This document shows, piece by piece, positions 19,062 to 28,066 of a stretch of 64,000 bases of DNA. Made by a program: the position numbers and the translations under genes. A model generated the notes under the pieces. The model saw only the letters and a list, made by a program, of their open reading frames with translations. It was not told where the DNA came from and did no database searches. Where the stretch lies: positions 186,001 through 250,000 of the forward strand of contig NZ_QTQI01000004.1 of NCBI RefSeq assembly GCF_003853705.1. Direction: 5' to 3'. Within the stretch, counting starts at the first letter, position 1. The number at the start of each line of letters is the position of its first letter. The DNA comes from Burkholderia sp. Bp8992. Its GTDB lineage: Bacteria; Pseudomonadota; Gammaproteobacteria; Burkholderiales; Burkholderiaceae.

Positions 19062-20528
19062 ATGAAGGTTGTGTCGTTCCATGGAGACCGCGTCCGTGCC
19101 AGGATGCGCCCCGCCGCCTGTGCGGCCGTCCTCGCGTGTGCATCGTTCGCGAGCGGCGCCGCGTTCGCCGCCGCGTCGGTCGATGCGCAGCCCGAAGCAC
19201 CCGAGGCCGACCTCGCGATCCAGGCGAAGCCGACCGACATGTGGACCGGCATCTGGACGCGCCAGAGCCTGCTCGGCGACATGGGCGGCATCCGCCCGTG
19301 GCTCGGCAAGTACGGCGCGACGCTGCAGATCACCGAAACCAGCGAATACCTCGCGAACCTGCGCGGCGGCCTGAACCGCGGCGGCACGTACGACGGGCTG
19401 ACGACCGCGACGCTGACGGTCGATACGCAGAAGGCGATCGGCCTGCCCGGCGGCACCTTCAACGTCAGCGCGCTGCAGATCCACGGCAGCAACCTGAGTG
19501 CGCGCAATCTCGGCACGCTCAACACCGCGAGCGGCATCGAGGCGCAGGACACGACGCGCCTGTGGGAGCTCTGGTACCAGCAGTCGTTCCTCGACAAGCG
19601 CGTCGACGTGAAGATCGGCCAGCAAAGCCTGGACCAGGAATTCATGGTCAGCACGTATGCGAACACGTTCGTCAACACGATGTTCGGCTGGCCCGCGCTG
19701 CCGTCGTACGATCTGCCGAACGGCGGCCCCGCCTATCCGCTCGCGGGCCTCGGCGTGCGCGTGCGCGCGCAAATCACGCCGAAGCTCACCGCGCTCGCGG
19801 GCGTGTTCGACGGCGATCCGCTCGGCAACAACCCCGGCAACCTGAGCGGCACGAACTTCAACCTGCACAACGGCACGCTCTATATCGGCGAGCTGCAATA
19901 CGCGCTGAACCAGCCGTCCGACGGCGAAATGGACACCGGCCACTCGAACGGGCTGCCGGGCACCTACAAGATCGGCGTCTGGTATCACAACGGCCGCTTC
20001 GCGGACCAGGGCATCGGCACCGACGGGCTGTCGCTCGCCGATCCTGCTTCGAACGGCAATGCGCAGCAGCATCACGGCGACTACAGCTTCTATGCGGTGG
20101 CCGACCAGATGATCTGGCGCCCCGACCCGACCGGCGCGAAAAGCCTCGGCGTGTTCGCGCGCGTGATGGGCGCGCCGGGCGACCGCAACCTCGTGAGCTT
20201 CGCGGCGAACGCGGGCATCGTGCTGAAGGCGCCGTTCGACGGCCGCGACAACGACAGCGTCGGCCTCGCCGTCACGTACATCCAGGTCGGCAGCCACGTA
20301 ACCGACCTCGACCAGGCCGCGCGGACGTTCGCGGCCGGCCCGTACGGCGTGCGCACCCGCGAGACGACGGTCGAGGCGACCTACCAGTACCAGGTCAACC
20401 CGTGGTGGGTGATCGCGGCCGACGCGCAGTACACGTTCAATGCCGGCGCGGGCCAGAACCCGAGCGATGCGACCCAGCCGCTGCGCAACACGTTCTTGCT
20501 CGGCGCACGCACGACGATCACGTTCTGA
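19062..20528 (+). CDS. OprB-family outer membrane porin, Fur-controlled
   Basis: A 488-residue precursor with a signal peptide (about residues 1-37, ending near SGAAFA). The mature part matches the OprB carbohydrate-selective porin family: DMWTGIWTRQSLLGDMGGIRP near the start, LWELWYQQSF and a C-terminal beta-barrel strand ending in TTITF, with terminal phenylalanine as expected for Bam-dependent insertion. OprB proteins usually pass sugars. Here the gene is first behind a Fur box and is followed by a peroxidase and an iron ABC transporter. I therefore infer a role in uptake of an iron-related substrate, not proven. The ATG at 19062 is preceded by a suitable AGGGA. Confidence 0.85.
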   Translation: MKVVSFHGDRVRARMRPAACAAVLACASFASGAAFAAASVDAQPEAPEADLAIQAKPTDMWTGIWTRQSLLGDMGGIRPWLGKYGATLQITETSEYLANLRGGLNRGGTYDGLTTATLTVDTQKAIGLPGGTFNVSALQIHGSNLSARNLGTLNTASGIEAQDTTRLWELWYQQSFLDKRVDVKIGQQSLDQEFMVSTYANTFVNTMFGWPALPSYDLPNGGPAYPLAGLGVRVRAQITPKLTALAGVFDGDPLGNNPGNLSGTNFNLHNGTLYIGELQYALNQPSDGEMDTGHSNGLPGTYKIGVWYHNGRFADQGIGTDGLSLADPASNGNAQQHHGDYSFYAVADQMIWRPDPTGAKSLGVFARVMGAPGDRNLVSFAANAGIVLKAPFDGRDNDSVGLAVTYIQVGSHVTDLDQAARTFAAGPYGVRTRETTVEATYQYQVNPWWVIAADAQYTFNAGAGQNPSDATQPLRNTFLLGARTTITF

Positions 20529-20609
20529 GCGCCGCACGCGCACGCCAGTCGCCCTACGCCACCCCGTTTTCGCGCGCCGCCGGCGCGGCGCGCTCCCCAG
20601 GAGATCCCG

Positions 20610-21743
20610 ATGATTCAATCCGCCCCGCTTCGCCGCCTCGCGACGGGCGCGCTGGCCGCCGTCGCGCTGACGGCCGCCGCCGGCGCGTTCGCCGAGCCGC
20701 AAGGCTTCCTCGAGACGCTGCATCGCCATACGCTGCTCGTCAACACGGTGCCCGACAACGGCGACCAGAACCCGTATGCGATCGCGGTCGCGCCGGTGTC
20801 GGCCGGCACGATCCAGGCAGGCGACGTGCTCGTCGACAACTTCAACAACGCGGCGAACCTGCAGGGCACCGGCAGCACGATTGTCGACTATCGCCCGTCA
20901 ACGAAGCAGCTGAGCCTGTTCGCATCGATCCCGCGCGACCTGAAGGCGTGCCCCGGCGGCGTCGGCCTGTCGACCGCGATGACGATGCTGAAGTCGGGCT
21001 GGGTGATCGTCGGCAGCACGCCGAGCAACGACGGCACGACGTCCACGAAGGGTGCCGGCTGCCTGATCGTGCTCGATCCGCAAGGCAAGATCGCGTCGAC
21101 GTGGTCGAGCGCGAACATCAACGACCCGTGGGGCAACATGGCCGTGGTCGACCGCGGCGACAGCGCGACGCTGTTCGTCAGCATGGCCGGCTTCGGCGTC
21201 GGCGGCGCGGACGGCAACCCGCCCGTCTACAAGCAGGCGACCGTGCTGCGTCTGGACCTCGACGTGCCGGCCGGCAAGCCGCCCGTCATCAAGCAGGAAA
21301 CGGTCGTCGCGAGCGGCCTCGGCGCGCAGGCCGACAAAGGCGTGTTCCTGGTCGGCCCGACCGGCCTCGCGCTGTCGGGCGACCAGAAGAAGCTGTACGT
21401 ATCCGATGCGATCGGCAACCGCGTCGTCGAGATCGACGATCCGCTCACGCGCGACACGAGCGCGGGCGTCGGCCGCCAGGTCACGGCCGACGGCTTCCTG
21501 CGCCGCCCGCTCGCGCTCGCGACCGCGCCGAACGGCCATCTGCTCGCGACCAACGCACTGAACGGCCAGGTCGTCGAGATCGATCCGGTCGCCGGCAAGC
21601 AGCTCTATGCGCGCTGGATCGATACCGACAAGGCGCAATCGCCGCCCGGCAACGGCGACCTGTTCGGGATCGCGATGACGCCGGCCGGCGACGGCTTCTA
21701 TTACGTCCAGGACGACGTCAACACGCTGATGCTCGCGAAGTAA
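20610..21743 (+). CDS. Secreted NHL/beta-propeller-like protein
   Basis: A 377-residue protein with an N-terminal signal peptide ending near AGAFAEP. The rest looks like a six- or seven-bladed propeller with blade-like strands such as GPTGLALSGDQKKLYVSDAI, NRVVEIDDP and HLLATNALNGQVVEIDP, which resemble NHL/SMP-30-type repeats. No enzyme motif is visible. It lies between the porin and the peroxidase gene and is likely periplasmic. It could bind or present a substrate to the DyP peroxidase, but this is inference only. An AGGAG lies a few bases upstream of its ATG. Confidence 0.75.
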   Translation: MIQSAPLRRLATGALAAVALTAAAGAFAEPQGFLETLHRHTLLVNTVPDNGDQNPYAIAVAPVSAGTIQAGDVLVDNFNNAANLQGTGSTIVDYRPSTKQLSLFASIPRDLKACPGGVGLSTAMTMLKSGWVIVGSTPSNDGTTSTKGAGCLIVLDPQGKIASTWSSANINDPWGNMAVVDRGDSATLFVSMAGFGVGGADGNPPVYKQATVLRLDLDVPAGKPPVIKQETVVASGLGAQADKGVFLVGPTGLALSGDQKKLYVSDAIGNRVVEIDDPLTRDTSAGVGRQVTADGFLRRPLALATAPNGHLLATNALNGQVVEIDPVAGKQLYARWIDTDKAQSPPGNGDLFGIAMTPAGDGFYYVQDDVNTLMLAK

Positions 21744-21754
21744 CGGAACCGACC

Positions 21755-23062
21755 ATGGCAGACGAACTGAACCCGCCGTCGCGCCCCGCGCGCCGCGGCT
21801 TCCTGAAGGCCGGCGGCGCCGCGGTGGCCGCAGGTCTCGCGGCGAGCACGATGCCGGCCGCCCGCGCGGCCGATGCGGCGCCCGCTGCGGCACCGGACGC
21901 GCACGCGCACGACGACGACATCGAGCCGTTCTACGGCAAGCACCAGGGCGGCATCACGACGCCGCAGCAGCGCAACGCGTACTTCGCCGCGCTCGACCTC
22001 ACGACGACCAAGCGCGCGGACGTGATCGCGCTGCTGAAGACGTGGACCGACGCGGCCGCGCGCCTGACGCGCGGCGACACCGCGCAGCCGCTGCCGGCAA
22101 CCGGCGGCGACGACGTCGCGCCGGCCGACTCGGGCGACGCGCTCGGCATCGGCGCCTCGCGGCTGACGATTACGTTCGGCTTCGGGCCCGGCCTGTTCGC
22201 GGTCGCGGGCAAGGACCGCTACGGCCTCGCGAAGCAGCGCCCGGCCGCGCTCGTCGACCTGCCGCGCTTCAACGGCGACCAGCTGATCCCGGAGAAGACC
22301 GGCGGCGACCTGTTCATCCAGGCGTGCGCGAACGACGCGCAGGTCGCGTTCCACGCGGTGCGCCAGCTCGTGCGCCTCGGCGGCAACGCCGTGCAGATGC
22401 GCTGGGGCCAGGCCGGCTTCACGTCCGGCAAGCCGGGCGAGACGCCGCGCAACCTGATGGGCTTCAAGGACGGCACGATGAACCCGTCGCGCGACGATCC
22501 GGCCGCGATGAACGCATTCGTGTGGGCCGGCAACGAAGGCCCGGCGTGGATGAACGGCGGCACCTACACGGTCGTGCGCCGCATCCGCATCACGCTCGAA
22601 CACTGGGACAACACCGAGCTCGGCTTCCAGGAGCAGGTGTTCGGCCGCAAGAAATACAGCGGCGCGCCGATCGGCGGCAAGCAGGAGTTCGAGGCACTCG
22701 ACCTCGATGCGGTCGACAAGGACGGCAATCCGGTGATCCCCGACAACGCGCATGCGCGTCTCGCGTCGCCGCAGGTGAACAACGGCGCGCAGATCCTGCG
22801 CCGCGCGTATTCGTACAACGACAGCGCGAACTTCTACATCGAGCGCTGGCCGCCGTGGCGCCAGCAGACCGAGTACGACGCGGGGCTGATGTTCGTCGCG
22901 CACCAGCGCGACCCGCGCAAGGGCTTCATCCCGATCAACGAGAAGCTCGCGAAGCTGGACATCATGAACCAGTTCACCACGCACGTCGGCAGCGCGATCT
23001 TCGCGTGTCCGCCGGGCGCGCAACCCGGTTCGTACATCGGCGCCGCGCTGTTCGAAGCGTAA
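21755..23062 (+). CDS. efeB: Tat-exported dye-decolourising peroxidase, EfeB-like
   Basis: A 435-residue heme peroxidase. The N-terminus has a twin-arginine signal (RRGFLK at 13-18, then a hydrophobic stretch and an ARA cleavage site). The DyP hallmark GFKDG is at residues 236-240, followed by the NFYIERW and NQFTTHVGSAIFACPPGA segments typical of EfeB/YcdB. EfeB works in the periplasm and takes part in iron acquisition in EfeUOB systems. Here efeU and efeO are missing and an FbpABC transporter follows instead. It starts 11 bases after the propeller gene, so the two are co-transcribed. Confidence 0.92.
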   Translation: MADELNPPSRPARRGFLKAGGAAVAAGLAASTMPAARAADAAPAAAPDAHAHDDDIEPFYGKHQGGITTPQQRNAYFAALDLTTTKRADVIALLKTWTDAAARLTRGDTAQPLPATGGDDVAPADSGDALGIGASRLTITFGFGPGLFAVAGKDRYGLAKQRPAALVDLPRFNGDQLIPEKTGGDLFIQACANDAQVAFHAVRQLVRLGGNAVQMRWGQAGFTSGKPGETPRNLMGFKDGTMNPSRDDPAAMNAFVWAGNEGPAWMNGGTYTVVRRIRITLEHWDNTELGFQEQVFGRKKYSGAPIGGKQEFEALDLDAVDKDGNPVIPDNAHARLASPQVNNGAQILRRAYSYNDSANFYIERWPPWRQQTEYDAGLMFVAHQRDPRKGFIPINEKLAKLDIMNQFTTHVGSAIFACPPGAQPGSYIGAALFEA

Positions 23063-23124
23063 CGGCACCGCGACGCCGCGCACCTCTTTCCCCGGCCCGC
23101 CCGGACGCAACCCACGACGACGAC

Positions 23125-24159
23125 ATGAACACTTTTCCCGTTAGCCGCCCGCTGCGGCACCTGATCGCCGCGGCGGCCGCCGCGCTGATGCTGACCGGCG
23201 CGCTGCACGCCACGCGCGCGCATGCCGCGACGCTTACGCTGTACAACGCGCAGCACGAGCAGGTCGTCAACCAGCTCGTCAAGGACTTCGAAGCACAGAG
23301 CGGCATCACCGTGAAGGTGCGCTCGGGCGAAGGCCCCGCGCTCGCCGCGCAGATCGTCGCGGAAGGCGACCGCACGCCGGCCGACGTGTACTTCACCGAG
23401 AACTCGCCGGAGCTCGTGCTGCTCGACCGCAAGGGCCTGCTCGCGAAGACCGACGGCGCCGCGCTGCAGGCAGTGCCCGCGCGCTTCAACCCGGCCGACG
23501 GCAACTGGGTCGGCGTGCTCGCACGCGAGAACGTTCTCGTCTACAACACCGCGAAGCTCCAGCCGCAACAACTGCCCGCGTCGCTGCTCGATCTCGCGAA
23601 GCCGGAATGGAAAGGCAAGGTCGGCGTCGCGCCGAGCGATGCGGACTTCCTGCCGCTCGTGAGCGCGGTGCTCGCGCTGCACGGCGAGGCCGCGACGCTG
23701 CAATGGCTGAAGGGCCTGAAGGCCAACGCGCAGGTCTTCGACGACGACGAAGGCGTGACGGCGGCCGTCAACCGCGGCGGCGTGCTGACCGGCATCATCA
23801 ACAACTACTACTGGGACCGCCTGCACGCGGAGCTCGGCGACAAGTCGACGAAAAGCGCGATCCATCACTTCGGCAACCATGACGTCGGCGCAGCCGTGAA
23901 CGTGTCGGGCGCCGCGGTGATGAAGGCATCGAAGCACCAGGCCGACGCGCAGAAGTTCGTCGCGTATCTCGTCAGCGAGCGCGCGCAGAAGCTGATGGCG
24001 AACGGCCACATCAGCTTCGAGTATCCGCTGCACCCGGGCGTCGCCCCCGATCCGATCCTGAAACCGTTCGACGAACTGAGCCCGCCGGCGCTGACGTTCG
24101 AACAGCTCGGCGACGACAGCCAGGCCGGCAAGCTGCTGCGCCAGGCCGGCCTGCTCTGA
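23125..24159 (+). CDS. Ferric iron ABC transporter, periplasmic binding protein (FbpA/FutA type)
   Basis: A 344-residue binding protein with a signal peptide ending near RAHA. The mature part begins LTLYNAQHEQ, typical of FbpA/FutA iron-binding proteins. The paired tyrosines NNYYW (Tyr228, Tyr229), which bind Fe(III) in this family, are present. It delivers iron to the permease and ATPase encoded directly downstream. The location after a Fur box supports iron as the substrate. Confidence 0.9.
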   Translation: MNTFPVSRPLRHLIAAAAAALMLTGALHATRAHAATLTLYNAQHEQVVNQLVKDFEAQSGITVKVRSGEGPALAAQIVAEGDRTPADVYFTENSPELVLLDRKGLLAKTDGAALQAVPARFNPADGNWVGVLARENVLVYNTAKLQPQQLPASLLDLAKPEWKGKVGVAPSDADFLPLVSAVLALHGEAATLQWLKGLKANAQVFDDDEGVTAAVNRGGVLTGIINNYYWDRLHAELGDKSTKSAIHHFGNHDVGAAVNVSGAAVMKASKHQADAQKFVAYLVSERAQKLMANGHISFEYPLHPGVAPDPILKPFDELSPPALTFEQLGDDSQAGKLLRQAGLL

Positions 24160-24161
24160 GC

Positions 24162-25760
24162 ATGAGCGACGCCGTGTCCCGCACGGCACGCCCCGCACCC
24201 GACGGCGAGCGCACCGCGACGCGGCGGCGAGCGTCGCGCGCGCTCGTCGCCGCGGCTGCGTGCGGGCCGCTCGCGATCCTGCTGCCGCTCGGCTTCACGC
24301 TGTACCGCGCGGCTACCTTCGGCATCGACGACGCGATCGCATTGCTGTGGCGCCCGCTCGTCGGCGAGCTGCTCGTCAACACGCTGTCGATCACGCTCGC
24401 CGCGACGCTCGCGTGCACGCTGCTCGGCACCGCGGTCGCCTGGTTCATCGAGCGCACCGACCTGCCCGCGCGGCCGCTGTGGACCGCGCTCGCCGCCGCC
24501 CCGCTCGCGGTGCCGCCGTTCATCACGAGCTATGCGTGGGTGTCGCTGAGCCTCGACCTGCAGGATTTCCTCGGCGCGCTGATCGTGCTGACGTCCGCGT
24601 ACTTCCCGCTCGTCTACCTGCCGGTGGCCGCCGCGCTGCGCGAGCTCGACCCCGCACTCGAGGAAAGCGCGCGCACGCTCGGCTGCTCGCCGCGGCATAC
24701 GTTCTTTCGCGTCGTGCTGCCGCAATTGCGCCCCGCGCTGTGCGGCGGGATGCTGCTCGTCGCGCTCGGCGTGCTGTCGGAATTCGGTGCGTTCCAGTTG
24801 CTGCGCTTTCGCACGTTCACGACCGAGATCTACGCGGAATACCGCACCGCGTTCGACGGCGGCGGCGCGTCGCTGCTCGGCTGCGTGCTGATCGCGCTGT
24901 GCCTGCTGTGCCTCGCGATCGAGGCACGGGCGCGCGGCCATGCGCGCTACGGCCATACGCACCGCGCCGCGCGCCGCGTCGCGATGCGCTATTCGCTCGG
25001 CACGCTGCGCGGCCCCGTCGCCGTCGCGTTCGCCACGCTCGCGGCCGCGACGCTCGGCGTGCCGCTCGCGATGATCGGCTACTGGCTCACGCAACAAGGT
25101 GCGGCAGCCGTCACGCCGGCCGACGTGTCGCCCGAACTGCTGTGGCAGGCCACGCTCGCTTCAGGCGGCTACGGCCTCGCGGCGGCAGCCGTCACGACGC
25201 TGCTCGCGCTGCCGCTCGCGTTCCTGCTGGTCCGCCACCCGGGCCGCGTCGCGACGTTCCTCGAACGCACCGCGATGACCGTGCAGGGCGTGCCGGGCAT
25301 CGTCGTCGCGCTCGCGATCGTGTCGATCACGGTGCGGCTGCTGCAGCCGCTCTACCAGAGCGCGCCGGCGCTCGTCGCCGCGTACGCGATCCTGTTCCTT
25401 CCGCTCGCGGTGGTGAGCGTGCGTGCGGCGCTGTCGCACGTGCAGGTCCGGCTCGAGGAAACCGCCCGCTCGCTCGGCCTCGGCTGGCGCGCGACACTCG
25501 TGCGCGTGGTGCTGCCGCTCGCGGCGCCCGGCATCGGCGCGGCCGCGACGATGGTGTTCATCTCGGTCGTGACGGAACTCAACGCGACGCTGCTGTTGTC
25601 GCCGATCGGTACGCGCACGCTCGCGACGCAAGTGTGGAGCGATACGGCGACGCTCGCGTTCGCGGCCGCGGCGCCGTATGCGGCGCTGCTCGTTGCGCTG
25701 TCGCTCGGCGCGTCGGGCCTGCTGTTCCTGTTGCTCGGCCGCGCGTCGGTGCGCGACTGA
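24162..25760 (+). CDS. Ferric iron ABC transporter permease (FbpB type)
   Basis: A 532-residue inner-membrane protein with about 12 helices in two homologous halves, the usual build of FbpB/FutB-type permeases. Each half has its ATPase-docking EAA loop: LEESARTLGC near residue 166 and LEETARSLGL near residue 431. It begins 2 bases after the binding-protein stop, so translation is probably coupled. Confidence 0.92.
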   Translation: MSDAVSRTARPAPDGERTATRRRASRALVAAAACGPLAILLPLGFTLYRAATFGIDDAIALLWRPLVGELLVNTLSITLAATLACTLLGTAVAWFIERTDLPARPLWTALAAAPLAVPPFITSYAWVSLSLDLQDFLGALIVLTSAYFPLVYLPVAAALRELDPALEESARTLGCSPRHTFFRVVLPQLRPALCGGMLLVALGVLSEFGAFQLLRFRTFTTEIYAEYRTAFDGGGASLLGCVLIALCLLCLAIEARARGHARYGHTHRAARRVAMRYSLGTLRGPVAVAFATLAAATLGVPLAMIGYWLTQQGAAAVTPADVSPELLWQATLASGGYGLAAAAVTTLLALPLAFLLVRHPGRVATFLERTAMTVQGVPGIVVALAIVSITVRLLQPLYQSAPALVAAYAILFLPLAVVSVRAALSHVQVRLEETARSLGLGWRATLVRVVLPLAAPGIGAAATMVFISVVTELNATLLLSPIGTRTLATQVWSDTATLAFAAAAPYAALLVALSLGASGLLFLLLGRASVRD

Positions 25761-25787
25761 GCGCCGCCTTTTTTCCTGGTACCGCCC

Positions 25788-26837
25788 ATGAGCGAACTAC
25801 GCATCCACGGCCTGTCCAAATCGTTCGGATCGCATACCGTCCTGCACGACATCGACCTCACGGTGCGGCGCGGCTCGCGCCTCGCGCTGCTCGGCCCGTC
25901 CGGCAGCGGCAAGACCACGCTGCTGCGCGTGCTGTGCGGCTTCGAGCGCGCCGAGCGCGGCATCGTCGAGATCGACGGGCGCCGCGTGGCCGCGCCCGAC
26001 GTGCACCTGCCGCCCGAACGGCGCCGGATCGGCTACGTGCCGCAGGAAGGCGCGCTGTTTCCGCACCTGTCGGTAGCCGACAACATCGCGTTCGGGCTGC
26101 CGCGCGCGGCGCGGCGGCGCCATCATCGCGTCGACGAACTGCTCGAGATGGTCGGGCTGCCCGCGTCGTACGCGCCCCGCGCACCGCAGCAGCTATCCGG
26201 CGGCCAGCAGCAGCGCGTGGCACTCGCGCGTGCGCTTGCGCCCGAGCCGTCGCTCGTGATCCTCGACGAACCGTTCTCCGCGCTCGACACGTCGCTGCGC
26301 CACGAAACGCGCAGCGCAGTGGCCGACGCGCTCGCCGCGGCCGGCGCGACGTCGGTGCTCGTCACGCACGACCAGCCCGAGGCGATGACGCTCGGCGACG
26401 AAGTGGCGGTGATGTGGCAAGGCAGGCTCGTGCAGACGGCCGCGCCGCAGACGCTGTACCGGCAGCCCGTCACGCGCGACGTCGCGTCGTTCGTCGGGCA
26501 GGCCGTGCTGCTCGCGGGCCACGTGCGCGATACGCGCATCGCCTGTGCGCTCGGCGAGTTGCCGCTCGTCGCGCCGCTGCCCGACGGGCCGGCCGACGCG
26601 ATGCTGCGTCCCGAGCAGATCGGCATCGCGCCGGTCACGCAGGTCGACACGGCGCGCGGCCATACGGCGCGCGTCGAAGCCGCGCAGTTCGCGGGCCAGG
26701 ATGCCGACGTGCTCGCGCGCCTCGATGCCGATCGCGACGTGCTCGTGCGGATCCGCGTGCCGGGACACCGGTGCCCGGCCGTCGGCGAGCGCGTCGCGTT
26801 GGCCGTGGACGGCGCGGTGATGGCGTACGCGCGCTGA
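25788..26837 (+). CDS. Ferric iron ABC transporter ATPase (FbpC type)
   Basis: A 349-residue ATPase with Walker A GPSGSGKTT (36-44), the ABC signature LSGGQQQR (136-143), Walker B LVILDEPFSALD and an H-loop THDQPEA. A C-terminal TOBE-like regulatory domain follows. It powers the FbpB permease. It is the last gene of the cluster; no clear terminator was found in the 36 bases before the convergent SRPBCC gene. Confidence 0.93.
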   Translation: MSELRIHGLSKSFGSHTVLHDIDLTVRRGSRLALLGPSGSGKTTLLRVLCGFERAERGIVEIDGRRVAAPDVHLPPERRRIGYVPQEGALFPHLSVADNIAFGLPRAARRRHHRVDELLEMVGLPASYAPRAPQQLSGGQQQRVALARALAPEPSLVILDEPFSALDTSLRHETRSAVADALAAAGATSVLVTHDQPEAMTLGDEVAVMWQGRLVQTAAPQTLYRQPVTRDVASFVGQAVLLAGHVRDTRIACALGELPLVAPLPDGPADAMLRPEQIGIAPVTQVDTARGHTARVEAAQFAGQDADVLARLDADRDVLVRIRVPGHRCPAVGERVALAVDGAVMAYAR

Positions 26838-26873
26838 GCGGCGCGGACCGTCGTCACGCGTCGCTATAAGTCA

Positions 26874-27389
26874 CTACGCATCGGCGCAGCCCGCACCCGA
26901 CAGCGGCCGGAAGATCCGGCCATCCGTCTCGACGGCCGCAGCCAGCAAGCGCGCGAGCCCCTTCGCGCCTTCGCGCATCACGACGTCGTGATTCCAGCGG
27001 AACAGCGGGCGCGCGAGCGGCTCGAGCCAGTTCATCCAGCGCACCTGCGTGCGGATGTGCCAGTCGTAGCGCACGACGGTGCGCACGCCGTCGCAGGCGA
27101 ACGACCAGCGTCCGTCGCCTTCGATCGCGCCGCTCGCGCGGCCTTCGAGCGCATGCAGCCGCTCGACGCGCCGCACGCGCATGTCGAAGGTCAGCCGGTA
27201 CGGCAACGCGCCCTTCCACGTGTACCGATGCAGTGCGCCGACGCCGCGCACGTCGCCATGCTCGAGCTCGACGGTGCGGACGGCGCCCTTCCACCAGTCG
27301 GGCCAGCGGTCGACCTGGTAGATCGCGTCCCAGACCGCCGCGAGCGGGGCGTCCACGCGCCACGTCGTCGAGAATCGGTATTCCGCCAT
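26874..27389 (-). CDS. SRPBCC (START/cyclase-fold) protein
   Basis: A 171-residue single-domain protein of the polyketide cyclase/SRPBCC fold. The N-terminal WRVDAPLAAVWDAI and DRWPDWWKG segments are typical of the family. These proteins have a hydrophobic cavity for lipids or aromatic ligands; the ligand here is unknown. There is no signal peptide. It starts 44 bases after the LolA-like gene and probably ends the ECF-sigma operon. Confidence 0.8.
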   Translation of the reverse strand: MAEYRFSTTWRVDAPLAAVWDAIYQVDRWPDWWKGAVRTVELEHGDVRGVGALHRYTWKGALPYRLTFDMRVRRVERLHALEGRASGAIEGDGRWSFACDGVRTVVRYDWHIRTQVRWMNWLEPLARPLFRWNHDVVMREGAKGLARLLAAAVETDGRIFRPLSGAGCADA

Positions 27390-27433
27390 GCAGCCTCCGG
27401 CATGTCCATCAGGAGAACGGATCAGTGCATCGG

Positions 27434-28066
27434 TCAGGGCGTGAAGAAGCGCTCGGGAAACGCAACGTCGATTTCCACGTCGTCGAGCGTCACGGTTTCG
27501 AGCGGCACGTCGTCATCGCCGGCGAAGCTGACGACCTTCAGCGGAAAACCGTCCTCGGCGTCCAGCCACAGCCGATAGCGATGCACGCCGTCGACCACGT
27601 GCGCGGGCGCACCGGTGACCGATACGCGCAGCGCCGTCCGGCCGCCGACGGCCTCCTCGCCCTCGGTCACCGTCGCGCCGCCCTGCTGCAGCGCATGCAC
27701 GTTGCGCAGCAGTTCGCCGACGTCCGACCGGTCGACGCGGTGGCCGCTGCGGTCGCGCACGAGCGGATTGGACGGCGACAGCGTCAGCGCGGGCGGCGCG
27801 TGCGCGCCGAACGGGCGCAGCCGCACCTTGCCGTCGCCGGGATCGTACGCAAGCACCGCGCCGTGATGCGGCGACACGAAATCCATCCGGACGAAGCCCG
27901 GTTTCAGGTAGGCGTAGCGGATTTCGGTGTGCTCGCCGCTGCGCGCCGACGAGCGGATCGTCGCGCGGTACGAGCGGACATGGTCGAAATGCGCCTGGGC
28001 GACGGTCACGGGGTCGGCTGTCATGCTCGCTCCTATCAGGCTCGCGGCCAGCAACGCGGCGATCAC
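27434..28066 (-). CDS. Exported LolA-fold-like protein
   Basis: A 210-residue protein whose GTG start at 28066 overlaps the cupredoxin stop by 4 bases. With that start it has a short signal peptide (IAALLAASLIGASMT). The mature part has the strand pattern of LolA/DUF1571-type lipoprotein-carrier folds: HFDHVRSYRA, YLKPGFVRMDF and GAVLAYDPGDGKVRL. An upstream in-frame ATG at 28144 lies inside the cupredoxin gene and gives no signal peptide. Function is unknown. Its place in the ECF operon suggests a periplasmic envelope role. Confidence 0.65.
   Translation of the reverse strand: MIAALLAASLIGASMTADPVTVAQAHFDHVRSYRATIRSSARSGEHTEIRYAYLKPGFVRMDFVSPHHGAVLAYDPGDGKVRLRPFGAHAPPALTLSPSNPLVRDRSGHRVDRSDVGELLRNVHALQQGGATVTEGEEAVGGRTALRVSVTGAPAHVVDGVHRYRLWLDAEDGFPLKVVSFAGDDDVPLETVTLDDVEIDVAFPERFFTP

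Noticed and set aside
19136-21754. A plus-strand frame that would fuse a long Arg-rich protein to EfeB
   Set aside because: It overlaps the porin and propeller genes in another frame. EfeB has its own ATG at 21755 and a complete Tat signal there.
22042-23124. A frame that would extend the iron-binding protein far upstream into efeB
   Set aside because: The upstream part is Arg-rich shadow sequence. The ATG at 23125 begins a proper signal peptide.
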